Source: Chryseobacterium gotjawalense
Lineage (GTDB): Bacteria > Bacteroidota > Bacteroidia > Flavobacteriales > Weeksellaceae
NCBI RefSeq assembly: GCF_030012525.1
Contig: NZ_CP124855.1
Location: forward strand, 2,294,001 to 2,358,000
Length of the DNA: 64,000 nucleotides
Direction of reading: 5' to 3'
In this document: in pieces, positions 1 to 6,856 of the stretch
Numbering within the stretch: position 1 is the first letter of the stretch
Layout of the letters: each line of letters opens with the position of its first letter
Translations under genes and position numbers: made by a program
Notes under the pieces: model-generated
Database searches by the model: none
What the model saw: the letters and a program-made list of their open reading frames with translations, nothing else
Told to the model about the DNA's origin: nothing

Positions 1-674
1 AACGTGCCGTAAGAGATTCTGCCCAGAAAGTAAATGCGAAAGAAGTCCGTTTGATTTATGAACCAATGGCTGCAGCAATCGGGGTAGGAATCGATGTGCA
101 GAAACCGGAAGGGAATATGATCATCGACATAGGTGGTGGTACGACAGAAATCGCGGTAGTTGCTCTTGGAGGAATCGTTTGTGATAAATCTGTGAAAATT
201 GCCGGAGATGTATTTACCAATGATATCGCCTATTATTTAAGAACACATCACAATTTATATATCGGTGAAAGAACTGCTGAAAGAATAAAAATCGAAGTGG
301 GTTCTGCCGTCGAAGATCTTGATGTTGATATTGAAGATATTCCGGTTCAAGGCCGTGATTTAATTACCGGTAAGCCAAAAGAAATTATGGTGAACTATAA
401 AGAAATCGCACGTGCTCTGGATAAATCGATTGTTAGAATTGAGGATGCCGTAATGGAAACTCTTTCACTGACTCCGCCGGAATTGGCAGCTGATATTTAC
501 AAAACCGGAATTTATCTTGCCGGAGGTGGTGCTTTGTTAAGAGGCCTTGCAGACAGACTTCATAAGAAAACTGGCCTGCCGGTTTTTGTTGCTGAAGATC
601 CGTTAAGAGCGGTAGTTCGCGGAACAGGAATCGCCTTGAAAAACATGGATAAATTCAACTTCCTAATTAAGTAA
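1..674 (+). CDS. mreB: Rod shape-determining protein MreB (5' truncated by window edge)
   Basis: This is the C-terminal part of the bacterial actin MreB, which polymerises under the inner membrane and positions the elongation machinery. The reading frame is open from base 3 and carries no start, so the gene begins before the window. The visible actin-fold ATP-binding motifs are the phosphate-2 loop IDIGGGTTEIAV and the adenosine motif AGGGALLRGLADRL near the end. About 224 codons are present of the usual roughly 340. It heads a mreB-mreC-mreD-mrdA-rodA cluster and is separated from mreC by 26 bases, so co-transcription is likely. Confidence 0.96.
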   Translation, partial: RAVRDSAQKVNAKEVRLIYEPMAAAIGVGIDVQKPEGNMIIDIGGGTTEIAVVALGGIVCDKSVKIAGDVFTNDIAYYLRTHHNLYIGERTAERIKIEVGSAVEDLDVDIEDIPVQGRDLITGKPKEIMVNYKEIARALDKSIVRIEDAVMETLSLTPPELAADIYKTGIYLAGGGALLRGLADRLHKKTGLPVFVAEDPLRAVVRGTGIALKNMDKFNFLIK

Positions 675-700
675 TAAATCATTTTTTACGAAACTAACAG

Positions 701-1552
701 ATGGGATTTTTGCTGAGATTATTTTCGAAGAACGGTTTATTCGTCTTCTTTATATTTCTGCAACTCACAGCTATCGTATTGATTTTCAGTAGAAACTCAA
801 TGCAACAGTCGTGGATTGCGGGGCAATCTGCTGCCTTTAATTCCTGGGTTTCGGGATATATCGATGAAGGGACTTCTTACCTGAAACTGAAACAAACCAA
901 TGATCAGCTGGTTACGCAAAATAAAAGTTTAATGATGCAGCTTTACGGCAAAGATGCAGGAGCAAATCCTGAATTCCGTAAAGTGCACGACACCGTCGGA
1001 AGTGGACAAATCTATACTTTTGTCGATGGCGAAATCGTATTTAACAGCATCAACCGAAAAGACAATTATTTTACCATTAACAGAGGAAAAAGAGATGGTG
1101 TGATGCCCAAAATGGGAGTTATGGCGCCCGGGGGAATTGCCGGAATCGTTATAAATACTACCGACTCTTATTCTTTGGTACAATCGATTTTAAGTTTAAA
1201 TAAAATTAAAATCAATGCGTCGCTGAAAAAATCCGGATATTTCGGGACACTCACCTGGCGCGGCGATGATTCCAGAATTATGCATCTGTCGGATATACCG
1301 AAATATGTTCCGCTTCAGGTTGGCGATACGATTGTAACCGACGGCAAATCTGCTATTTTCCCACAAGGTATTATGATCGGTAAAATTGCCGGTTATGAAG
1401 TCGATAACAAAACAGGCTTCTGGGATATCTCGGTGGAACTGAGTGAAAAGATGGGAAATCTGAGTAAAATATATGTGGTGAAAAATCTGAAAAAAGCAGA
1501 AGTCCGTAAGATTGAAGATACTTTGCAAGCGACCATAAAAAGAGAGAAATGA
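701..1552 (+). CDS. mreC: Rod shape-determining protein MreC
   Basis: MreC is a bitopic inner-membrane protein whose periplasmic part assembles with PBP2 and RodA to activate elongation. The 283-residue product has one N-terminal membrane segment (about residues 10-30, FVFFIFLQLTAIVLIF), then a stretch suited to a coiled coil and the beta-rich MreC domain (GVMAPGGIAGIV, then FPQGIMIGKI). Length fits the family. It lies directly after mreB, and its last four bases overlap the mreD start (ATGA), which suggests translational coupling. Confidence 0.93.
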   Translation: MGFLLRLFSKNGLFVFFIFLQLTAIVLIFSRNSMQQSWIAGQSAAFNSWVSGYIDEGTSYLKLKQTNDQLVTQNKSLMMQLYGKDAGANPEFRKVHDTVGSGQIYTFVDGEIVFNSINRKDNYFTINRGKRDGVMPKMGVMAPGGIAGIVINTTDSYSLVQSILSLNKIKINASLKKSGYFGTLTWRGDDSRIMHLSDIPKYVPLQVGDTIVTDGKSAIFPQGIMIGKIAGYEVDNKTGFWDISVELSEKMGNLSKIYVVKNLKKAEVRKIEDTLQATIKREK

Positions 1553-2055
1553 TAAGTAGAGCACTTTTTACAGATATCCTGATTATTGTTTTGCTTATCG
1601 CATTACAAATTTTTGTTCTTAACCGCATCACTCTTTTCGGAAAATATACGCCAGTGATATATCCGGTGTTCGTCATGTTTTATCCTTTCTTTCGAAATAA
1701 ATACCAGTTTTTGCTGTTGAGTTTTATTTTGGGATTAGGAATTGATGCTTTTTTGTACACCTGGGGAATCAATGCATTTGCAACAACGGTCATTGCTTAT
1801 TTCAGAACCCTTATTTTCAGAACTTCTACGGATACTTCTACGGATTTCTTTTCTTTCCATTCTTTGCAGTGGTCTCAGTTTTTTCTTTTTGTATTTATGA
1901 GTATCTTTATCCATCAGGCACTTGTTCAATATATTGAAATCTTTAAATTTAGTAGATTTTTCGATATCTTCCTTAATGTTTTGGCAACAAGTGGGATTTC
2001 ATTTATCTTTATCATTATTTATGCTTTAGCATTTAAAATCAAACAAAAAGTCTGA
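1549..2055 (+). CDS. mreD: Rod shape-determining protein MreD
   Basis: The product is a small polytopic membrane protein of 168 residues with about five hydrophobic segments, the usual size and profile of MreD. Sequence conservation in this family is weak, so the assignment rests on hydropathy plus position between mreC and the PBP2 gene. The ATG overlaps the mreC stop as ATGA. The stop codon TGA at 2053-2055 overlaps the likely CTG start of the next gene. Confidence 0.9.
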   Translation: MISRALFTDILIIVLLIALQIFVLNRITLFGKYTPVIYPVFVMFYPFFRNKYQFLLLSFILGLGIDAFLYTWGINAFATTVIAYFRTLIFRTSTDTSTDFFSFHSLQWSQFFLFVFMSIFIHQALVQYIEIFKFSRFFDIFLNVLATSGISFIFIIIYALAFKIKQKV

Positions 2056-4067
2056 AACCGCAATTTTTAAAAATCTCCATTGTTTTATCCTTAATTGCTA
2101 TAATTTTTATAGCAAGGCTTGCTTATTTGCAGTTGTTCACGGACCGGTATGCGCTGAACGCGGCCAATACCTCAATAAAAACCGAATACATTATTCCACA
2201 GCGCGGCGTTATATTTGACCGAAACGGGAAAATCATGGTTGGAAACCAGCCTGCTTATGAAATCTCTTTTACTGCAGCATTATTAAAACCGGACTTCGAT
2301 ACCATAGATTTTTGCAATTTGGTGAGAATCAGCAAAGCCGATTTCATCAAAAATGTTAATGCTATAAAAAAGGAAAAGTATTTTTCGAAATTAACTCCGA
2401 TGACTTTTATGAAGAATCTAAGTCGTGAGGAAATTGCCAGAATACAGGAAATCATTTTCAAATATCCGGCATTCAGTATTGTGTCAAGACCTCAGCGGCA
2501 GTATGAAGTTTCTACGTCCGGAAACCTTTTGGGGTATACGAATGAGGTCAATGAAAGAGAGCTGAAAAAAGATTCTGTCTATTATCTTCCGGGAGATTTC
2601 ATCGGGAAAACGGGAATTGAAAAATCTTATGAAAATGAACTTCGCGGCGTAAAAGGAGTTCAGTATATTCAAAAAGATATCCGCTTAAGGAATATCGGTT
2701 CTTATAAAAATGGAGCCTTAGACAAAGAGGTTGTTACCGGTAAAGACATCAAGCTCACGATTGATTACGATTTACAGCGTATGGCAGAAGAAATGCTGGT
2801 CAATAAGCAAGGTGCAATCGTGGCAATTGATCCCACCAACGGGGAGATTTTGGTGCTGGCCACGGGTCCGGATATTGATCCGAATCTTTTTTCGGGTTCT
2901 GAAAAAACAAAAAACCTGTATCGCTTACAAATGGATACCGTTTATAACAACCGCCCTACCTTTGACCGGTCTCTTCAGGCAGCTTATCCACCCGGATCTA
3001 CTTTTAAATTACTTACTGCTGCCGCTGCTATGCAAATGGGAGTGATGGATGAAAATACGGTTTTCCCGTGTGGAGGCGGATTTAACTATCGGGGTTTACG
3101 CGTAAAAGGTCATGGTGGAGCTGATCCATTAATTCCGGCTATTCAGGTCTCAAGCAACTGTTATTTTTCGTACGCTTTTATTGCTATTATGAATAAATAT
3201 CCAGGCGATCCAACACGGGGCGTGAATGAGTGGAAAAAAATAATGAGCAGTTTCGGTGTCGGGGAATTCCTTAATAATGACTTAGCAGTAGGATCTAAAG
3301 GAAGAATTCCGACCGGTGAATTTTACCAGAAGAGAAGTGGTGGCAAAAAAGACTGGAGTTCTGCCTACACCATGAATGGTTCTATTTTTAATGGAATGGG
3401 ACAGGGTGATGTTTTATTAACCCCTTTGCAAATGGCGAATTCTGTCGCTGCAATTGTTAATCGAGGTTGGTATTTCACGCCCCATATTGTAAAAGCAATT
3501 GACGGAAAACCCAATCCGGATCCAAGATTTAAAGTAAAACACAAAACGTTGGTAGATCCGAAATATTTCGACCCGATTATAAAAGGAATGGAAGCTGTGG
3601 TGCTGCGTGGAACAGCCCGAAGTTTAAAATCCAATGATTTTACCATGCTGGCGAAAACAGGAACCGCACAGGTGCCCCAAGGAAAAGACAATTCAATATT
3701 TGTTTTAGCAGCTCCTGCAGATCATCCTAAAATTGTAATTGCTGCTGTTATGGAACACGCAGGATTTGGTGGTACCTGGGCCGGCCCTGCAGCAGCAGTC
3801 ATTGCAGAGAAGTATTTAACCGGTGATTTAAAACGGGAACATCTTTATCAAAAATTAGTGAATGCGAGTTTTATGCCTGAGTACAAAAGACAATGGGACG
3901 TAGAACTTAAAAGAAAAGGGCTTTATAAAGAGCCGAATAAAGATTCCGTAAATCTAAAAAAAGTCGAAGAACGCTTGAGAATCACCAGAGATAATGAGCA
4001 GAAAAAGCAACTGCTTTATAAGAGGGATTCTATTCTACAGAAATTAAAAAACAGCGCAAAAAGATGA
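2052..4067 (+). CDS. mrdA: Penicillin-binding protein 2 (elongasome transpeptidase)
   Basis: PBP2 cross-links peptidoglycan during side-wall growth together with RodA. The pedestal domain starts at IPQRGVIFDRNGK. The transpeptidase domain shows the serine motif PPGSTFKLL, an SSN motif in QVSSNCYFSY and the KTG motif AKTGTAQV. Start choice: the first ATG/TTG-type codon (TTG at 2127) would delete the membrane anchor, yet the frame stays open upstream and encodes KISIVLSLIAIIFIARLAYL back to 2055. The only initiator-like codon between the in-frame stop at 2034 and this anchor is CTG at 2052, overlapping the mreD TGA. I therefore place the start there (about 671 residues). The 3' end overlaps rodA as ATGA. 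Confidence 0.92.
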   Translation: MKPQFLKISIVLSLIAIIFIARLAYLQLFTDRYALNAANTSIKTEYIIPQRGVIFDRNGKIMVGNQPAYEISFTAALLKPDFDTIDFCNLVRISKADFIKNVNAIKKEKYFSKLTPMTFMKNLSREEIARIQEIIFKYPAFSIVSRPQRQYEVSTSGNLLGYTNEVNERELKKDSVYYLPGDFIGKTGIEKSYENELRGVKGVQYIQKDIRLRNIGSYKNGALDKEVVTGKDIKLTIDYDLQRMAEEMLVNKQGAIVAIDPTNGEILVLATGPDIDPNLFSGSEKTKNLYRLQMDTVYNNRPTFDRSLQAAYPPGSTFKLLTAAAAMQMGVMDENTVFPCGGGFNYRGLRVKGHGGADPLIPAIQVSSNCYFSYAFIAIMNKYPGDPTRGVNEWKKIMSSFGVGEFLNNDLAVGSKGRIPTGEFYQKRSGGKKDWSSAYTMNGSIFNGMGQGDVLLTPLQMANSVAAIVNRGWYFTPHIVKAIDGKPNPDPRFKVKHKTLVDPKYFDPIIKGMEAVVLRGTARSLKSNDFTMLAKTGTAQVPQGKDNSIFVLAAPADHPKIVIAAVMEHAGFGGTWAGPAAAVIAEKYLTGDLKREHLYQKLVNASFMPEYKRQWDVELKRKGLYKEPNKDSVNLKKVEERLRITRDNEQKKQLLYKRDSILQKLKNSAKR

Positions 4068-5293
4068 AATGGGCACAGGGTATTGACAAATTAGGACTTT
4101 TTCTCTATTTTCTGCTTTGCGGTTTTGCGGTAGCAAATATTTATAGTGTGGAACCTGCGAGCGGAACAAGACAGGCCGTTTGGCTTGGAGTGTCTGTTTT
4201 CGTGGGGCTCATTATATTTATGACGAGAGCAAAATTCTTCGAAAATATGTCTGGCATCATCTATATCGGTGGTATCCTTTTACTCATTGGTCTATTCCCG
4301 TTTGGGACAGAAATTTTGGGACAGAAAAACTGGTATAAATTCGGTGCGGTGAGTTTACAGCCTGTTGAATTTTCAAAAATAGGTACTTCTTTAATGTTGG
4401 CCAACTATGTCTCCGGTCCCGATTTTAATTTAAAATATAAGAAATCGCTCTGGACTTCTTTAGCAATTATCGGAGTTCCAGCTGTGGTGGTTTTGGCAAT
4501 CCCAGATGTGGGTTCCCTATTGGTTTTTATCGCTTTTTTCATCGCCTTATTTCGGGAAGGAATGTCCGGATGGGTTTTTGGTGTGGGATTGATTTTCGCT
4601 GCTGTTTTTCTGGTCGCGCTTGCTATTGATCCTGTTTATGTTGTGGTTGCTATTATTGTAATAGCAGCCATTGTTCTCTTTTTAAATTCTTATAAAATTC
4701 ATTGGAATGTACTATCTGTAGCGGCGATCATTGGAGGCGTCGGAATCCTTTGCGGATTAGCGTATGGGGCTCCTTCTATTTTAGAGAAAATGCCCAAACA
4801 CCAAAGAGAAAGAATAGAAGTTTTATACAAGGGAGAAAGAGCTTTTCGGGATACGTCCGGTTATAATTTGCTCTATTCGAAAACGGCGATCGGTTCAGGC
4901 GGATTTTTCGGTAAAGGTTACCGTGAAGGTTCAGTAACGCAAGGCAAATTTGTTCCTGAGCAAAGTACGGATTATATTTTTTGTACCGTTGGTGAAGAGT
5001 GGGGATTTTTTGGCAGCGCAATGCTTGTGATCGCTTATTCTGTGTTTATAGGACGGATTTATTACCTGTCAGAGAAACAGAAATCCACTTTTAACCGGGT
5101 CTTTGGTTATTGTTTCGCTTCTATATTGCTGATGCACTTTTCGATTAATCTGGGAATGGTGATGGGGCTTTTTCCGACGGTGGGGATTCCGCTGCCATTT
5201 TTCAGTTATGGTGGGAGTTCTTTGCTGGCATTTTCCATGATGACCTTCATCTTCTTTAAACTGAATTATACCGACCGAAACAGTTTGGTTTAA
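4064..5293 (+). CDS. rodA: Rod shape-determining protein RodA (SEDS glycosyltransferase)
   Basis: RodA is the SEDS-family peptidoglycan glycosyltransferase that pairs with PBP2. The 409-residue protein is polytopic (about ten membrane segments). It has family landmarks QPVEFSKIGTSLMLANY, TDYIFCTVGEEWGFFGS and, near the end, FPTVGIPLPFFSYGGSS, the SEDS signature. The ATG overlaps the last codons of mrdA (ATGA). It is the last gene of the shape cluster; no clear terminator follows it. Confidence 0.95.
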   Translation: MKWAQGIDKLGLFLYFLLCGFAVANIYSVEPASGTRQAVWLGVSVFVGLIIFMTRAKFFENMSGIIYIGGILLLIGLFPFGTEILGQKNWYKFGAVSLQPVEFSKIGTSLMLANYVSGPDFNLKYKKSLWTSLAIIGVPAVVVLAIPDVGSLLVFIAFFIALFREGMSGWVFGVGLIFAAVFLVALAIDPVYVVVAIIVIAAIVLFLNSYKIHWNVLSVAAIIGGVGILCGLAYGAPSILEKMPKHQRERIEVLYKGERAFRDTSGYNLLYSKTAIGSGGFFGKGYREGSVTQGKFVPEQSTDYIFCTVGEEWGFFGSAMLVIAYSVFIGRIYYLSEKQKSTFNRVFGYCFASILLMHFSINLGMVMGLFPTVGIPLPFFSYGGSSLLAFSMMTFIFFKLNYTDRNSLV

Positions 5294-5686
5294 TTACAAT
5301 TTGCAAAATCAAAGGGTTTCCGTTTACATTCAGAGATCTATCTAATTTCCGGCATTTAAATCCTGGTTAAAAGCCTGAACTGTGTATTTCTGTTATTGTT
5401 CGGAAATGAACGGTTTTGAAATCGATCAAGAACAATTTTTTCTTTTTAATGTATATCCGTCTTTAATCACAATGAAAATTTTCAATCTCGTCGTGAATGA
5501 GACAAATATTTCATTTTTGCTGTTTTCTCACTTTTTTAAAGGCGCAAAGGTGTTACGCTTGGCAAGTAGCAGAATAAATATTTCTTTTTACTAATTACAG
5601 CTATACCTTTCTTTTTTTTGCTGACGGTTATTTCTACAAAATTCCGTTCGGAAAAGCTCTTGAAAAAGAATCCAACCAGTTATTCT

Positions 5687-5790
5687 AGCCCCGATGGGAG
5701 CGGCATCCCATGAATTCGCGACAGCGATGAATGGATACAGCGGACAGCGGGTCGGGATTGGTAAGAAGCGATCCATTCGTTGCTCCAAAT
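5687..5790. repeat. Structured intergenic repeat, copy A
   Basis: The element begins AGCCCCGATGGGAGCGG and continues ATCC...GGAT, then CAGCGGACAGCGGGTCGGG, ending GCTCCAAATAAA. CCCGA near the left end can pair with TCGGG at 5752-5756, and ATCC with GGAT inside, giving a long bulged hairpin. A second member with the same order of blocks is at 15865-15954. From memory, elements of this style are dispersed in many Chryseobacterium and Flavobacterium intergenic regions. It produces a misleading frame on the minus strand. Confidence 0.65.
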
Positions 5791-5799
5791 AAATAAAAA

Positions 5800-5824
5800 A
5801 ACCACCCTAAAAAGGTGGTTTTCT
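5800..5824 (-). terminator. Rho-independent terminator of the NlpC/P60 gene
   Basis: AACCACC pairs with GGTGGTT around a short A-rich loop. Read on the minus strand, the stem is followed by a run of T (plus-strand A run 5795-5801), about 20 bases beyond the stop of the NlpC/P60 gene. Confidence 0.85.
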
Positions 5825-5845
5825 TAAAAAATCAATTATCTATTT

Positions 5846-6532
5846 TTAATTATTTGCGACGTTGCTGTTGAAATCATCTTGTGATAATATTCTTTTGGCA
5901 AACCTATATTTAGGTCCCCAATAAGAATCATCAAGAGAAGAAATCATTACTCCTTTGGAGGTTGCGGCGTGAATGAATTTGACTGTACCATTTTCTGTCA
6001 CATTTTCCACGATTCCTACATGTGAAATTCTACCTTTGCCATGTGAAAAGAATACCAGGTCTCCTTTTTGAAGGTTGCTTTTTTCTACTTTCTCTCCTTC
6101 CTGTGCTTGGGAGGCTGCTACTCTAGGCAAACTCATGCCTGCAGTTGCACCGAAAACCGATAGAACGAAAGCTGAACAGTCAATTCCTTTTCTGGTCATC
6201 CCGCCATATCGATACGGAGTTCCTAAATAGGTTTCTGCTTCAGTTAGAATATCATCTATTTTTTGTGAGAACCGAACTGCTTTTGCAATTTCTTCGTTCT
6301 TCACAATGGCTTCTAAGTTTTTGGCTGCTACCAATTGCTCATCCTTGAAGCTGCTTAATAATTGTTCTTTTGCTACTGCAAGTTTCTTATTGTCTATCGC
6401 TGCCAGTTTGGCATTCGATTTGTATTCGTTAGCGTAAGTTGTTGGTGTAGAAACTACATAATTGGTTACACAAGACTGCATTGATAATGTAGTGAACACG
6501 GCAGCACAATAAAACAAAACTCTTTTCTTCAT
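5846..6532 (-). CDS. NlpC/P60 (C40) family lipoprotein, predicted peptidoglycan endopeptidase
   Basis: The product is a predicted exported lipoprotein that cleaves peptidoglycan stem peptides. The N-terminus MKKRVLFYCAAVFTTLSMQSC is a lipoprotein signal with the acylated cysteine at residue 21. A helical linker follows to about residue 95, then an NlpC/P60 domain. The catalytic cysteine is C119 (GIDCSAFV), the histidine is H171 (ISHVGIV) and the third polar residue is probably H188. It is 228 residues long and monocistronic, with a TAnnTTTG box about 50 bases upstream of the ATG and its own terminator. It neighbours the shape cluster but is transcribed in the opposite direction. Confidence 0.92.
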   Translation of the reverse strand: MKKRVLFYCAAVFTTLSMQSCVTNYVVSTPTTYANEYKSNAKLAAIDNKKLAVAKEQLLSSFKDEQLVAAKNLEAIVKNEEIAKAVRFSQKIDDILTEAETYLGTPYRYGGMTRKGIDCSAFVLSVFGATAGMSLPRVAASQAQEGEKVEKSNLQKGDLVFFSHGKGRISHVGIVENVTENGTVKFIHAATSKGVMISSLDDSYWGPKYRFAKRILSQDDFNSNVANN

Positions 6533-6583
6533 ATATATTTGATTACCTGTGTTAAAACTTATTATTTGTTTTTTAAAGCATTA

Positions 6584-6591
6584 CAAAAGTA
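6584..6591 (-). promoter_or_regulatory. Bacteroidota -7 promoter box for the NlpC/P60 gene
   Basis: Read on the minus strand the box is TACTTTTG, a perfect TAnnTTTG, giving a 5' leader of roughly 45 bases. No convincing -33 TTG is seen at ideal spacing. Confidence 0.6.
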
Positions 6592-6610
6592 AGTAATCGG
6601 GCAAAACCGA

Positions 6611-6720
6611 GGGTGAAAACACCCTAGTAGGAGTCCTGTTTTAACGCATTTTAACATTATTTTTCCTAATGTTAAAGGAATATTCTTCGCAATCCCTTTA
6701 TTTAAGGGGTTGCGTTTTTA
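6611..6720 (+). ncRNA. Candidate structured RNA with three hairpins
   Basis: Three stem-loops follow one another on the plus strand: GGGTG-aaaa-CACCC (6611-6624), a perfect ten-base stem TTTAACATTA/TAATGTTAAA (6650-6659 with 6667-6676), and GCAATCCCTT/AAGGGGTTGC (6689-6713) followed by GTTTTTATTT. The last has terminator form, yet no plus-strand gene lies upstream, so a small RNA is possible. No perfect promoter was found for it (an imperfect TATTATTTG occurs near 6562). It could also be unrelated stems. Confidence 0.3.
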
Positions 6721-6813
6721 TTTATATTATGATTCATTAACATTTATGTGTTTAATCTATTGCCTTTATTGTATTGCTCTATCATCGGAAAAAGGCAGTT
6801 TTGTAAACAGCAA

Positions 6814-6835
6814 AAAGCCCTATATATAGGGCTTT
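6814..6835 (-). terminator. Terminator of glutamine synthetase gene
   Basis: A perfect 22-base palindrome (AAAGCCC...GGGCTTT with a TA-rich centre) lies 21 bases past the glutamine synthetase stop. Its stem ends in A/T runs on both sides, so it may work in both directions. Confidence 0.75.
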
Positions 6836-6856
6836 AGCGTTGATTTAGAAGTTGTT

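Larger units (their letters stand above)
5294..5845. other. Intergenic region between rodA and the NlpC/P60 gene
   Basis: This 552-base stretch holds no gene I can support. The 70-codon frame at 5382-5594 has atypical composition, a GTG start and no recognisable domain. The distal third contains a palindromic repeat element (5687-5790), followed by the hairpin terminator of the minus-strand NlpC/P60 gene (about 5800-5824). No recognisable terminator for rodA was found in it. Confidence 0.6.
6533..6856. other. Intergenic region between glutamine synthetase and the NlpC/P60 gene
   Basis: This 324-base stretch has no coding frame I can support. It contains the NlpC/P60 promoter (6584-6591), three successive hairpins at 6611-6624, 6650-6676 and 6689-6713 (the last followed by T residues on the plus strand), and the glutamine synthetase terminator at 6814-6835. 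Confidence 0.7.

Noticed and set aside
3365-3691. 108-codon minus-strand frame within mrdA
   Set aside because: It is antisense to the transpeptidase domain and has no independent evidence.
5382-5594. 70-codon plus-strand frame after rodA
   Set aside because: GTG start, no domain, composition of noncoding DNA and no promoter box near the start.
5591-5788. 65-codon minus-strand frame
   Set aside because: It is a translation through the palindromic repeat A, a known source of false frames in this group.
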